64,000 bases of DNA from Ferruginibacter sp050611725 (GCF_050611725.1 NZ_JBODJB010000001.1:930001-994000), one strand, 5' to 3'. Shown: positions 44,343 through 53,625, numbered from the stretch's first letter. The notes: generated by a model from the letters alone, not told the origin. A program made the numbers and translations.

Positions 44343-45002
44343 ATGGAGTTTCAAAAAATTCATAATAAAGGTCAGGCGCAGTTATTTAAAAATAACTACC
44401 TCGAGTATCTTACCAAAACTCATCCGTTGGTGATTTGGGGAATGTATTTGCCTGTATTGATCCTGTTACCGTATTATTCATTGAATAGTTTAGGTTTTGA
44501 TGGGTTGAAGGTTACCCTTGTTTTTCTTGGAGGAATGTTTTTTTGGAGTTTGTTTGAATATGTGATGCACCGATTTGTTTTTCACTATGTAGCCGAGAGC
44601 GAACAAGGAAAGAAAATAAATTATATTCTTCACGGAAATCATCACGAGTATCCAAGAGATAAAGAAAGATTATTCATGCCTGCAGCACCGAGCTTGATCA
44701 TTTCATCTGTATTGTTCTGCTTAATGTATTTGGTATTAGGTAAAAATGTATTTCCGTTTTTTCCTGGTTTTATGTTTGGCTATTTGATATACGGATCTAT
44801 GCACTATGCCATACATGCTTGGAACCCACCTTTTAAATGGATGAAAGGGTTATGGCGTAATCATCATTTGCATCATTATAAACAACAACACAGAGGTTTT
44901 GGTGTAAGCAGCACTTTGTGGGATCATGTATTCGGCACCATGTTCGATCTGAAAAATGAAAAAGAAGATAAAGAAAAAGTAAGAGAGTTAATGTATAAAT
45001 AA
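44343..45002 (+). CDS. Fatty acid hydroxylase / sterol desaturase superfamily membrane protein
   Basis: The 219-residue protein has about four membrane segments and the His clusters of the di-iron hydroxylase superfamily: HRFVFHY, HGNHHEYP, HYAIH and NHHLHHYKQQHRGFG. The pattern is close to eukaryotic fatty-acid 2-hydroxylases (Scs7/FA2H). Bacteroidota make sphingolipids and 2-hydroxy fatty acids, so lipid hydroxylation is a reasonable inference. It converges directly with the next gene (no gap). Confidence 0.9.
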   Translation: MEFQKIHNKGQAQLFKNNYLEYLTKTHPLVIWGMYLPVLILLPYYSLNSLGFDGLKVTLVFLGGMFFWSLFEYVMHRFVFHYVAESEQGKKINYILHGNHHEYPRDKERLFMPAAPSLIISSVLFCLMYLVLGKNVFPFFPGFMFGYLIYGSMHYAIHAWNPPFKWMKGLWRNHHLHHYKQQHRGFGVSSTLWDHVFGTMFDLKNEKEDKEKVRELMYK

Positions 45003-45323
45003 TTACCATTGCTCTTCATTACTAATATTATTATCCCGTTGACTGAATTGTTGACGGGATTTTATTTTCTCCAACTGTCGTTCAATAATTGTATCTGCAA
45101 TCACATTTCCTGCGTCTTCAGTAGTCTCCTGTAGTAGCTGTTTTAATTTAGGTTCACTTACATCAATACGATACAATATCGAAACTAATTTTTCAAAATT
45201 TGTTTTAATAAGAAAGTTAATATGCTCTGCCAATAATTTCCTTAACTCCTCGAAAGAAGTATTTTCAGGCAAAGCTATTGCAAGGTCTTTATTAATATTT
45301 TGTATGATTGCTTGTTGCTCCAT
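45003..45323 (-). CDS. Hypothetical small protein coupled to the DUF2400 gene
   Basis: The 106-residue protein has a helical pattern (INKDLAIALPENTSFEELRKLLAEHINFLI) and a polar Gln/Asn-rich tail. Its ATG overlaps the stop codon of the upstream DUF2400 gene, so it is almost certainly in the same transcript. I recognise no domain; no signal or membrane segment is present. Confidence 0.75.
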   Translation of the reverse strand: MEQQAIIQNINKDLAIALPENTSFEELRKLLAEHINFLIKTNFEKLVSILYRIDVSEPKLKQLLQETTEDAGNVIADTIIERQLEKIKSRQQFSQRDNNISNEEQW

Positions 45324-46096
45324 TAATATTTTTCAATTGCTCCCAATCCAAATAATGCAAAATCATATTTTACAGGATCATGCTTATCTAAAGTTCGTAA
45401 ATATTTGGTGAGTTCTATGGCCGTTTGCCAATCGGTTTGTGTTCTGTTTAAAAGCCCTAATTTTTTAGCAACCCTCACTACATGTACATCTAAAGGACAG
45501 ATCAATTGCGATGGCTTGATCTTTTTCCAGATGCCGAAATCAACTCCTTTGTCATCGTTGCGTACCATCCAGCGCAGGTACATACTTAGCCTTTTACAGG
45601 TTGAATTTTTATCAGGTGATGCAATATGTTTCTTTGTTCTTTCGGGCACATCGGATAATGAAAAAAAGTAATTATAAAAGTGTACCAATCCGTTTTCAAT
45701 GGTTTCATCAGTATTTTTTATTCCTTTTGCAAATGCCGATTCGAGTGATGCATTTGAACTATAATGAAATTTAAGAAATTCAATAAAATACAAAAGATCG
45801 GTTGCGTTGAAAGTTCGATGTTTAAAAGCCATCAATCTTTTTAAATCATTATCGGCATGTTGTGTGCAAAAATCATGCGGAGTGTTATCCATTAATGACA
45901 ACAACTCTTTGCTTTTGTTTATGATCGTAGTACGGTTGCCCCAGGCAAAGATAGCAGCAAAGAAACCTGCAATTTCAATGTCTTGTTTTTTTGTGAAAAG
46001 ATGAGGAATGCTGATCGGATCATCTTTAATAAAAAAAGGCTGATTAAATTCATCAACCTTTTTGTTCAAAAATTTTATCAATTCTTTTTCAATCAT
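45323..46096 (-). CDS. DUF2400 / TIGR02757 family protein
   Basis: The 257-residue protein has IEIAGFFAAIFAWGNRTTIINKS, a C-terminal KPSQLICPLDVHVVRVAKKLGL and KYDFALFGLG, which are the conserved parts of TIGR02757. The end resembles a helix-hairpin-helix DNA glycosylase fold (PLDVHVxR). The function is not established. It lies 1 nt after the PLP-enzyme gene and overlaps the 106-residue gene, forming a compact three-gene unit. Confidence 0.88.
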   Translation of the reverse strand: MIEKELIKFLNKKVDEFNQPFFIKDDPISIPHLFTKKQDIEIAGFFAAIFAWGNRTTIINKSKELLSLMDNTPHDFCTQHADNDLKRLMAFKHRTFNATDLLYFIEFLKFHYSSNASLESAFAKGIKNTDETIENGLVHFYNYFFSLSDVPERTKKHIASPDKNSTCKRLSMYLRWMVRNDDKGVDFGIWKKIKPSQLICPLDVHVVRVAKKLGLLNRTQTDWQTAIELTKYLRTLDKHDPVKYDFALFGLGAIEKY

Positions 46097-46097
46097 C

Positions 46098-47237
46098 TTA
46101 ACCGATTGCTTGTTGTAGGTCTTCTATTAGATCGTCTGCATCTTCAATACCAACGCTTAGTCTGATCAAACCATCGCTTAATCCATTCTTTATTCTTTCT
46201 TCTTTAGGGATGCTTGCATGCGTCATACTTGCCGGATGATTTACCAGCGATTCAACACCGCCAAGACTTTCCGCTAGCGAAAATAATTTTGTGGAAGACA
46301 ATACTTTGTTTGCAGCTTCAATACTTTCATCTTTTAACGTAAAGCTGATCATTCCGCCAAAATCTTTCATTTGTCTTTTAGCGACTTCATGGCCCGGACT
46401 GTCTTCAAAACCAGGCCAATACACTTTTGCAACTTTGGGATGTTTGCGTAACCAGTGTGCAATGATCTTTCCATTAAAACAATGTCTTTCCATACGAATG
46501 TGCAATGTTCTGATACCTCTTAACACTAAAAAGCAATCCTGTGGTCCGGGTACAGCCCCACAACTTTTTTGAATGAAATATAGTTTGTCTCTCAGTTCTG
46601 TATCATTGATCATTAAAGAGCCTTGTATCACATCGCTGTGGCCACCCAAATATTTTGTAGCAGAATGCATTACTATATCTGCGCCAAGATCCAACGGATT
46701 TTGTAGAAAAGGTGAAGCGAAAGTATTGTCAACACAAAGCAATGCTCCGGCTTTTTTAGAAATGGCAGCTACCGCTTCAATATCGGTGATGTTCATTAAA
46801 GGATTGGTAGGAGTTTCTACCCATATTAGTTTTGTATTAGCAGTGATAGCAGCTTCAACATTTTTTACATCGGAAGTATCTACATAAATAAATTTTATAC
46901 CAAAACGTTCAAACACTTTTGTGAATAGACGATAAGTACCTCCGTACATATCGCTGGCTGCAATAACTTCATCACCGGGATTCAATAATTTTATGACCGC
47001 ATCAGTTGCGGCTACACCACTGCTGAATGCTAAGCCATATTTGGCATTTTCTAAAACAGCCAATGCATCTTCCAACGCCTTACGAGTAGGGTTTTGACTA
47101 CGGGCATACTCATAACCTTTATGATCTCCCGGAGCTTTTTGTACATAGGTAGATGTTTGATAGATGGGAGTCATGATAGCTCCTGTGCTTGGATCAGGCT
47201 CAGCTCCGGCATGAATTATTTTTGTTGCAATTTTCAT
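46098..47237 (-). CDS. Cys/Met-metabolism PLP enzyme (cystathionine gamma-synthase/lyase type)
   Basis: The start at 47237 (MKIATKIIHAGAEPDPSTGA) gives 379 residues. Marks of the family: PIYQTSTYVQ, YEYARSQNPTR, the PLP Lys in MHSATKYLGGHSDVIQG, and the C-terminal SLGGVESLVNHPASMTHASIP. Synthase and gamma-lyase cannot be separated by eye. It is the first gene of the unit with DUF2400. No SAM riboswitch fits in the 44-nt gap to asnB. Confidence 0.93.
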   Translation of the reverse strand: MKIATKIIHAGAEPDPSTGAIMTPIYQTSTYVQKAPGDHKGYEYARSQNPTRKALEDALAVLENAKYGLAFSSGVAATDAVIKLLNPGDEVIAASDMYGGTYRLFTKVFERFGIKFIYVDTSDVKNVEAAITANTKLIWVETPTNPLMNITDIEAVAAISKKAGALLCVDNTFASPFLQNPLDLGADIVMHSATKYLGGHSDVIQGSLMINDTELRDKLYFIQKSCGAVPGPQDCFLVLRGIRTLHIRMERHCFNGKIIAHWLRKHPKVAKVYWPGFEDSPGHEVAKRQMKDFGGMISFTLKDESIEAANKVLSSTKLFSLAESLGGVESLVNHPASMTHASIPKEERIKNGLSDGLIRLSVGIEDADDLIEDLQQAIG

Positions 47238-47281
47238 GTTATTAAATATTGAAGTACAAAGGTGAGAAAAAAATAAAGGAA

Positions 47282-49135
47282 TTACAGAATTTGTGCTGCA
47301 CATAAATACCGCCAGTCAAAATTATCGGCACTATGGGCAGACATTGGGTTGATATTATTATTTAATACAGTTGGCGTTAAAATTTTTTGACTTACTAATT
47401 TTTTCTTGGCTTCATGAATATAATCCTGTAAAACAGGGTCGGTCATCCACTGTTGCTGTGGTGTTTCGTAGCCGATCTTGTCTTTTCTCCAAACAATTTC
47501 ATCCGGCAATTTTTTATCCATCGACATCCGAAGCAGCCATTTGGTCCAACCGTCATGTATTTTAAATTTTGACGAAAGAGAAAATACAAATTCTACCAGT
47601 TCATGATTTAAAAAAGGTAGCCTTACTTCTGTACTATGTGCCATACTGTTTCTGTCTGCAAAGCGTAGTAATTCTTCAAGCCCTGACTGCATGGTGTTAA
47701 AATACAAAAGGTCATTCAGCTTAGTAACGATTGGTTTGTATATACCTTCTAATTCACGACCGCTCACAGATTTTGAAAATTCACGATCAATGAATTTATG
47801 CTGTTTTGTTTTACTAAGTTCTCTTTTTTCAAGAAAAATGGCAGTATGTGACGGGAAGTAAGATGCAAAATAATTTTTTATGCCCCAGTTAAATGTGGCG
47901 TTGTTTTTTTTGAAAATATTTTTTTCGGACCTCATGTTTTTGTATTCACCTCTTGCCAAAAGTTGTTGCAAATGCCAATGTATATATTTATGATAACCTC
48001 CCAATGTTTCGTCGGCTCCTTGTCCGTCAAGCAATACTTTTACGCCATTTCGTTTTGCCAACTCAAATACTTTGTATTGGGCATAAATACTTGAAGATGA
48101 AAATGGCTCTTCCTGATAGTAACAAAGTTTTTCAAAATCCCTGATCAGATCATCTGCCGAAGGCGATATTTTAAAATTTTGTATTTTAAAATTATCAATA
48201 ATACTGTCGATGTATTTTGATTCATCCTTATCGAAATTTTCAAATACTGCAGAGAATGTCTTGAGAGTATTGCTATTTGTTTGTTGAGAGCAGATAGATG
48301 AAACAATAGAAGAGCTGTCTAATCCTCCACTCAAACTTGTACCAATTGGCACATCACTTCTTAAACGTCTTTTAATAGATGTGTTAAGTAATTCAGTAAA
48401 TTTTTCTATTGCATCAGTATCACTGATATTAATTTCAGTCTCTTTATTTATATCCCAATATGAAAAAATAGAAAGCTCTCTTTTGAATGGCGAAAAACTT
48501 AGGAAATGCGCCGGAGGTAGTGAATAAATATTCTCAAAAAAAGTTTCTTTTTTTTCTTTTACATTTTGCAGATGACCAATTGTTATATAGTTGAGCAGCA
48601 TTTTATTGTCGGGCTTTTTTTCTATACCAATGGCCCACAATGCTTTCATTTCACTTGCAAATACCAAATGATTGCTTTCTTCGTAATAATAAAATGGTTT
48701 TTCTCCAAAACGATCTCTTGCTGCAAAAAGTGTTTTATTTTTTTCGTCCCAAATGGCGAATGCAAACATGCCGTCGAACTCTTGCAGACAATCTTCTTTC
48801 CAGTGATCGTAAGCCGCTAAAATAATTTCTGTGTCAGATTGAGAAGTGAAGCTGTAGCCATGTTTGAGCAGCTCTTCTTTTATTTCTATGTAATTATAAA
48901 TTTCGCCATTATAAACAATGGAGTATCTGTTTAAATAATGCATGGGTTGGCTTGCAGTGTCTGTCAGGTCAATGATGGATAATCTTTGATGGGCTAAGCC
49001 AACATTGCCTTCGTGGTTTATCCAGTATCCGTTCCCGTCGGGCCCTCTATGAGCAAGGGATCTGCCCATAGTTTGTAATAAATTCTTATTTACTACAAAT
49101 GCATTGTATGATATAATGCCTGCAATTCCACACAT
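47282..49135 (-). CDS. asnB: Asparagine synthase (glutamine-hydrolysing)
   Basis: The start at 49135 is fixed by MCGIAGI, since Cys2 becomes the N-terminal nucleophile after Met removal; the reading to 49195 would bury it. The 617-residue protein has the class II glutaminase domain (RGPDGNGYW; YNGEIYNY; DTEIILAAY; RDRFGEKPFYY) and the synthase domain with SGGLDSS and LLDGQGADETLGGYHKY. Length and the RDRFGEKPFYY region also fit exopolysaccharide- or lipid-linked AsnB paralogues, so the acceptor may not be free aspartate. Confidence 0.93.
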   Translation of the reverse strand: MCGIAGIISYNAFVVNKNLLQTMGRSLAHRGPDGNGYWINHEGNVGLAHQRLSIIDLTDTASQPMHYLNRYSIVYNGEIYNYIEIKEELLKHGYSFTSQSDTEIILAAYDHWKEDCLQEFDGMFAFAIWDEKNKTLFAARDRFGEKPFYYYEESNHLVFASEMKALWAIGIEKKPDNKMLLNYITIGHLQNVKEKKETFFENIYSLPPAHFLSFSPFKRELSIFSYWDINKETEINISDTDAIEKFTELLNTSIKRRLRSDVPIGTSLSGGLDSSSIVSSICSQQTNSNTLKTFSAVFENFDKDESKYIDSIIDNFKIQNFKISPSADDLIRDFEKLCYYQEEPFSSSSIYAQYKVFELAKRNGVKVLLDGQGADETLGGYHKYIHWHLQQLLARGEYKNMRSEKNIFKKNNATFNWGIKNYFASYFPSHTAIFLEKRELSKTKQHKFIDREFSKSVSGRELEGIYKPIVTKLNDLLYFNTMQSGLEELLRFADRNSMAHSTEVRLPFLNHELVEFVFSLSSKFKIHDGWTKWLLRMSMDKKLPDEIVWRKDKIGYETPQQQWMTDPVLQDYIHEAKKKLVSQKILTPTVLNNNINPMSAHSADNFDWRYLCAAQIL

Positions 49136-49157
49136 ATTGTAAATATCTAAAAAAAAT

Positions 49158-49174
49158 CCCGGCATATAGCCGGG
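49158..49174 (-). terminator. Terminator of the DUF2911 gene
   Basis: CCCGGC and GCCGGG pair across a 5-nt loop and, on the minus strand, are followed by a run of eight T. It lies in the short gap between the DUF2911 stop and the asnB start. Confidence 0.82.
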
Positions 49175-49198
49175 TTGCAAAAATATTATTGACAAATA

Positions 49199-49756
49199 TT
49201 AAAATGAAATAGGCATTGTAGCTCTAACATCATCCCATGCAATTTGTAAATTAGAGCCTGTAGGCGTTTTTTCAAAGGTCATTGAAAAAGCCTCAACAAT
49301 ATCTGATTGCTTTTTTACAGGAACATCTATCCGAACTACATCTTTTGCTTGGTTGTATTTAAACGCTCCCCAGCTATCTGTGTCTTTGTTGATGATAAGT
49401 GTCCATTTGTCTTCGTAAGGAATACAATACAATGTATACCTGCCCTTTTTAACCTTTGTGTTTTTAATGGTTACATTTTTATAGAATTCTATTTCAGTAG
49501 CTTCATTTGCACCAAGACGCCAAACCTTGCCATATTCTACCAGCTCGCCAAATATTACACGGCCATTTTTTTGAGGGCGACTGTAAATTGCTCTTGCTAC
49601 TAAAGGCTCGGTGGCTTTATCCTGAATTTTTAAAACAGGATACATATCCGGATAATATGCCATATCCATTGCTGATTTATCTACCGGCGAAAATTTTGTT
49701 TGTGCAAACAGGCTTGTTGAACAAATGCAAACCATTGCAAGAAGAAACTGCTTCAT
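49199..49756 (-). CDS. Secreted DUF2911 protein
   Basis: The 185-residue precursor has a signal peptide (ending SLFAQ). The DUF2911 core includes YSRPQKNGRVIFG, YGKVWRLGANEATEIEF, KGRYTLYCIP and WTLIINK. The family is widespread in Bacteroidota and its function is unknown. It has its own -7 element and terminator. Confidence 0.92.
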   Translation of the reverse strand: MKQFLLAMVCICSTSLFAQTKFSPVDKSAMDMAYYPDMYPVLKIQDKATEPLVARAIYSRPQKNGRVIFGELVEYGKVWRLGANEATEIEFYKNVTIKNTKVKKGRYTLYCIPYEDKWTLIINKDTDSWGAFKYNQAKDVVRIDVPVKKQSDIVEAFSMTFEKTPTGSNLQIAWDDVRATMPISF

Positions 49757-49770
49757 AGCTTATTTTTTTA

Positions 49771-49778
49771 CAAATATA
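49771..49778 (-). promoter_or_regulatory. -7 element of the DUF2911 gene
   Basis: The complement reads TATATTTG, 14 nt before the ATG; only 24 nt separate this ATG from the end of the next gene. Confidence 0.55.
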
Positions 49779-49780
49779 GT

Positions 49781-50380
49781 TTAATCGTTTTTTGATAATT
49801 GTTGCAAATGATGAACGGCAAAATTTTTTAGTTCTGGAAAAAAGGCATTGTAAAATTTTTTCAACTCATCATAATGCGTATTAAAAATTTCAAATGCAAT
49901 TGCAGACTCAGTGAGATAAGCAGCTCTACGAACCAGTCCCCCGAAACTTTTTTCAATACCATCCGTAAACTGATAATTGTATAACCAGTTTTGTGTTTTC
50001 ATGAACGGCAACATTTTTTGAAACCTTTCTGGTAAGACCTCAAAATGGTCGTAAAGTTTATTGTAAGTACTTTCGGAAAATTGCAGAAGGTTTTCTTCGG
50101 TTGGAAATTGGTTGGTGTCGGTCGCTAAAAAATGATCATATACCACATCTATGAATGCTCCGGCATATAAGCGGTATTGTGGTCTGAAAAACTGTTTAGC
50201 TTCCTGTGTTGCAGGGTGTGTGTCGGTAAAATCATCTATTGCCCTATGCAAAACCATGCCTTTTTGAATACCCGTGGCGTATTCAAATTTTTTTTTGCCT
50301 TTCACGAAATCACTGATCATATTGCCGGTCAATATGTCGGGATGATTGAAAGATAGATATGCATGAGCCAGATAGTTCAT
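49781..50380 (-). CDS. Acyl carrier protein phosphodiesterase (AcpH-like)
   Basis: The 199-residue all-helical protein opens MNYLAHAYLS with HPDILTGNMISDFVKG, then HRAIDDFTDTHP and GAFIDVVYDHFLA. These His/Asp clusters are the metal-binding HD-like residues of AcpH, which removes phosphopantetheine from holo-ACP. In many genomes such proteins are only annotated by similarity; direct activity here is inferred. Confidence 0.9.
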   Translation of the reverse strand: MNYLAHAYLSFNHPDILTGNMISDFVKGKKKFEYATGIQKGMVLHRAIDDFTDTHPATQEAKQFFRPQYRLYAGAFIDVVYDHFLATDTNQFPTEENLLQFSESTYNKLYDHFEVLPERFQKMLPFMKTQNWLYNYQFTDGIEKSFGGLVRRAAYLTESAIAFEIFNTHYDELKKFYNAFFPELKNFAVHHLQQLSKND

Positions 50381-50418
50381 AATCTCTATAAAGATACTTT
50401 AATCTATGTTTAGCAAAT

Positions 50419-50443
50419 TTCCGAAGTTTTAAAACTTCCGAAG
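50419..50443. repeat. Palindrome flanked by TTCCGAAG direct repeats
   Basis: AAGTTTTAAAACTT (50424-50437) is a perfect palindrome, and TTCCGAAG occurs at 50419-50426 and 50436-50443. It lies between divergent genes, upstream of the deoxyhypusine synthase-like promoter, and could be an operator or another word-repeat element. Confidence 0.7.
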
Positions 50444-50470
50444 TCTTAGTGAGCGTAACATAAAAAAAAT

Positions 50471-50478
50471 TACTTTTG
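50471..50478 (+). promoter_or_regulatory. -7 element of the deoxyhypusine synthase-like gene
   Basis: TACTTTTG is a perfect TAnnTTTG match, 19 nt before the ATG at 50498. Confidence 0.6.
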
Positions 50479-50497
50479 CAGTTCAAAATTTTTAATC

Positions 50498-51472
50498 ATG
50501 AGTAAAGGACCGATCAGCAATTTTATTGAATATCATTATCGCCATTTTAATGCCGCAGCTTTGATGGACGCAGCTAAAGGATATGTGACACATTTAGATG
50601 AAGGTGGAAAAATGATGATCACATTAGCAGGTGCAATGAGTACTGCCGAGTTGGGGTTGAGTTTGGCAGAGATGATACGTCAGGATAAAGTATCGATCAT
50701 TAGTTGCACGGGAGCTAATCTTGAAGAAGATATCATGAATTTGGTGGCGCACAGCCATTATAAAAGAGTACCTAATTACAGAGATCTTTCTCCGCAGGAA
50801 GAATGGGATCTTTTAGAGAATCACTATAATCGTGTTACTGATACTTGTATTCCTGAAGAAGAGGCTTTTAGAAGATTACAAAAACATATTCATGAAATAT
50901 GGAAAGATGCAGATAGCAAAGGAGAAAGATATTTTCCACATGAATATATGTATAAGATGTTGTTGAGTGGAGTGCTGGAACAGTACTATGAAATTGATCC
51001 GAAGAATAGCTGGATGCTGGCAGCAGCAGAAAAAAATATTCCTATTGTGGTGCCGGGCTGGGAAGACAGTACTATGGGAAATATTTTTGCATCGTACGTT
51101 ATTAAAAATGAAATGAAAGCTACCACAATGAAAAGTGGTATTGAATATATGGTGTGGCTGGCAGATTGGTATAGGAATAACTCATCGGGAAAAGGTGTAG
51201 GATTTTTTCAAATAGGTGGTGGTATAGCCGGAGATTTTCCGATTTGTGTTGTGCCGATGATGTACCAGGATCTTGAATGGCATGATGTTCCTTTCTGGAG
51301 CTACTTCTGTCAGATCAGCGACAGTACTACATCTTACGGATCATACAGCGGGGCCGTGCCTAACGAAAAAATTACCTGGGGTAAGTTAGATATTCATACG
51401 CCTAAGTTTATTGTAGAGAGTGATGCAACAATTGTAGCTCCGCTCATATTTGCATGGGTGCTTGGGTGGTAA
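50498..51472 (+). CDS. Deoxyhypusine synthase-like protein
   Basis: The 324-residue protein has the DHS pattern: MITLAGAMSTAELG, ISCTGANLEED, IPIVVPGWEDSTMGN, and near the C-terminus SGAVPNEKITWGKL. Lys296 there aligns with the catalytic Lys of eukaryotic DHS (SWGK context), and ESDATIVAPLI follows as in DHS. The family transfers an aminobutyl group from spermidine to a Lys or to another amine. Bacteria have no eIF5A, so the acceptor is unknown. It is a single-gene unit with its own promoter and terminator. Confidence 0.92.
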   Translation: MSKGPISNFIEYHYRHFNAAALMDAAKGYVTHLDEGGKMMITLAGAMSTAELGLSLAEMIRQDKVSIISCTGANLEEDIMNLVAHSHYKRVPNYRDLSPQEEWDLLENHYNRVTDTCIPEEEAFRRLQKHIHEIWKDADSKGERYFPHEYMYKMLLSGVLEQYYEIDPKNSWMLAAAEKNIPIVVPGWEDSTMGNIFASYVIKNEMKATTMKSGIEYMVWLADWYRNNSSGKGVGFFQIGGGIAGDFPICVVPMMYQDLEWHDVPFWSYFCQISDSTTSYGSYSGAVPNEKITWGKLDIHTPKFIVESDATIVAPLIFAWVLGW

Positions 51473-51479
51473 AAAATTA

Positions 51480-51507
51480 AAAGCAGGTTTAAGCCTGCTT
51501 TATTTTT
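51480..51507 (+). terminator. Rho-independent terminator of the deoxyhypusine synthase-like gene
   Basis: AAAGCAGG and CCTGCTTT form a stem with a 6-nt loop, followed by A and six T, directly after the stop codon. Confidence 0.9.
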
Positions 51508-51546
51508 TCGGTTATTTTTTGTACATTGATAACTGATTCTACTCGT

Positions 51547-52236
51547 ATGTTTCTTATAATTAAAAAAATAGCTTTCGTTTCAATATTGGTTGTTTGTGCT
51601 TTTTCTGCAACTGCACAAAATGGCAATTTCCGTAAGCCAGATTATCAATCAATGAAAAAAACGATAGCAGATGCTAACTCTCCCTTTTATTATCCTCCAT
51701 TAATGAAACGCTATATGGCCGATGATACTACCCTTACAATAGAAGAATATCGTTATCTGTATTATGGATCATCTTTAGATACAGGGTATGCAGCTTACGG
51801 AAATCCATCTGTAAGAGAACAGTTACGGAATGAAAAAGATGTTGATAAGATCATTGAATTAGAGAAAAAAGCGATCAAAGAATTTCCTTTTAACATACGA
51901 GATATTTATAATTTAAACGTAAAGCTTGAAGAAAAAGGAGATAAAGTTGGAGCATCTATTTATAATCATAAACTTATTGGCATTGTAAAAGCGATCATGT
52001 CAACAGGAGATGGGTTAACAGATTCCACCGCAATGTATGTTATTAATGTAGGGCATGAATACGACCTGATCGGTTTGTTGGGTTATCAATTTGGAGGAAG
52101 CCAGGCTCTGATCCGTGCTAAAAATGAGAGCATGGATAAAATGAAGCTCAAAAAAAATGATGATAATATCGAATACCTGTATTTTAATGTTGATGCCTTG
52201 TTTGCCGGGTTGTACGATCTTTTCAAAACCGATTAG
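51547..52236 (+). CDS. Secreted DUF4919 protein
   Basis: The ATG at 51547 gives 229 residues with a signal peptide ending TATAQ; a TTG 21 nt earlier is less likely. The body matches DUF4919: FYYPPLMKRYMADDTTLTIE, YRYLYYGSS, and a helical TPR-like part (EKKAIKEFPFNIRDIYNL; EYLYFNVDALFAGL). The role is unknown. The 177-nt gap that follows separates it from the metal-acquisition cluster. Confidence 0.9.
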   Translation: MFLIIKKIAFVSILVVCAFSATAQNGNFRKPDYQSMKKTIADANSPFYYPPLMKRYMADDTTLTIEEYRYLYYGSSLDTGYAAYGNPSVREQLRNEKDVDKIIELEKKAIKEFPFNIRDIYNLNVKLEEKGDKVGASIYNHKLIGIVKAIMSTGDGLTDSTAMYVINVGHEYDLIGLLGYQFGGSQALIRAKNESMDKMKLKKNDDNIEYLYFNVDALFAGLYDLFKTD

Positions 52237-52413
52237 AGAATTAGTAGATGTAAATAATTGATTTTCATTTATTTAATATTCCGTTCCCAAGCCTCTTAAG
52301 ACAATCTTCCATATTTTTACCGATACCGTAAATGCGTTTCCTCTATTCGTAACCCTCAGAAGCATTTCCTTCGTTGCTTTGCACACATTTCGAACCAAAA
52401 CAACGAACAAATA

Positions 52414-53520
52414 ATGAAATTTTTCTCTTTGAAAACTACTTTTCTTCTCTTAATTACAGGTGTAGTAGCGTTGACTTCTTGTAAAAAAACTGAAACGGTG
52501 TATGAATATTACACAGTTCCGGCCACCTATAATTTTACCGATGCTGACTATAGCGAAGCTACAGCAAGAGTAAATATGTGGTCTGGGTTAACAACTTACC
52601 TTGGAAAAGGTACAAGTCGCCAGCTTAGTCAAGACACTGCAGACTATTTGTGGAATAATACAAATTCAGCTTTTACAACTGAACTTATAGTAAATCTTCA
52701 AAATACAAAAGATGCTTTAAATAGCTCTGCATTTAAACTTTCAGATAAAACTGTTGATGCAGCAGCATTTAAAAAATTAATTGATTCTGCAGTTAAGTTG
52801 AGTGAATCTAGAGGCGCTACCGCTTCAGAAGGTGTACCCGGTAAAGTGGGTACAAGATTGGTTAATTATACCGGATCAGAATTTAATCAGTTAGTGGCAA
52901 AAGGGTTGATGGGTGCTTTTCAAATGAGTGCAGTTATCGAACATTTGAATAAAGTGCTTACCGATGATAATACTACTTTGATCTCGGGAAGAACTGCTAT
53001 GCAAAAAGATTGGGATATGGCATTTGGTTATGCATCTCTTCCAAAAACATACGATAGTTCAATTCAATATGCAAATACCGTTTTAGACAGACCTTTGGGT
53101 ATTGGTGGTTATTACAGAGAAAGAGGAAGATACATTCAAGCCGGGGGTAAAATTTATGAAGCCTTTTTAAAAGGTCGTGCTGCAATTGGCGCAAAAGATT
53201 ATGCTACTCGTAACCAGGCCATTGCTACTATTAAAGAATATCTTGAAAAAACTTTAGCAGCAGCATGTTACGAATATGCAAATGTGGGAATTTCAGGAAG
53301 CGATCTTGCTGCTAAGTTCCATGGCTTATCAGAGGGGTATGGATTTGTGTTGGCTTTAAAATACCGTCAGGCAGGTAGTGCTTTGACTGATGCCAACTAT
53401 CTAAAGCTGGTAGATAACTTTAAAACAAGTTTTTATACCCTAACTGCTGATGCTACAAATGCTAAAATGAATGAGGTGAAGGCAATACTGACCGCTGCAT
53501 ATGGTCAGTTGCAGCCTTAA
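52414..53520 (+). CDS. DUF4856 lipoprotein, first gene of a metal-acquisition cluster
   Basis: The 368-residue precursor has a lipobox LTSC (Cys23). The rest is helical with DUF4856 marks: YNFTDADYSEATARVNMW, QLVAKGLMGAFQMS, and an MQKDWDMAFGYASLP box. In Bacteroidota this family is commonly placed next to imelysin and TonB-dependent receptors, as it is here. It is probably a surface-exposed or periplasmic metal- or heme-related binding lipoprotein; that role is inferred from context. A weak -7 (TTGCTTTG at 52374) lies 32 nt upstream. Confidence 0.9.
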   Translation: MKFFSLKTTFLLLITGVVALTSCKKTETVYEYYTVPATYNFTDADYSEATARVNMWSGLTTYLGKGTSRQLSQDTADYLWNNTNSAFTTELIVNLQNTKDALNSSAFKLSDKTVDAAAFKKLIDSAVKLSESRGATASEGVPGKVGTRLVNYTGSEFNQLVAKGLMGAFQMSAVIEHLNKVLTDDNTTLISGRTAMQKDWDMAFGYASLPKTYDSSIQYANTVLDRPLGIGGYYRERGRYIQAGGKIYEAFLKGRAAIGAKDYATRNQAIATIKEYLEKTLAAACYEYANVGISGSDLAAKFHGLSEGYGFVLALKYRQAGSALTDANYLKLVDNFKTSFYTLTADATNAKMNEVKAILTAAYGQLQP

Positions 53521-53543
53521 CAACAGAGATCAGTATAAAATTA

Positions 53544-53551
53544 TACTTTTG
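53544..53551 (+). promoter_or_regulatory. Possible internal -7 element before the imelysin gene
   Basis: TACTTTTG is a perfect match, 74 nt before the imelysin ATG. It may give the downstream genes a second promoter; no clear -33 is seen. Confidence 0.35.
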
Positions 53552-53625
53552 GCAAATTTTTGAAGCATCCTTCAGGAATTTGCCTTTGGTTTTGAAAGGG
53601 TTTAATAAAATTACAAATACAGATT

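Noticed and set aside
47238..47281. SAM riboswitch before the Cys/Met PLP enzyme
   Set aside because: The gap to asnB is only 44 nt and shows no conserved riboswitch core.
49178..49185. -7-like TATTTTTG upstream of asnB
   Set aside because: It would start transcription inside the terminator stem of the neighbouring gene and has no -33 at the right distance.
49136..49195. Longer N-terminus for AsnB
   Set aside because: Class II glutaminases need Cys as residue 2, which fixes the start at 49135; the extension also covers a terminator stem.
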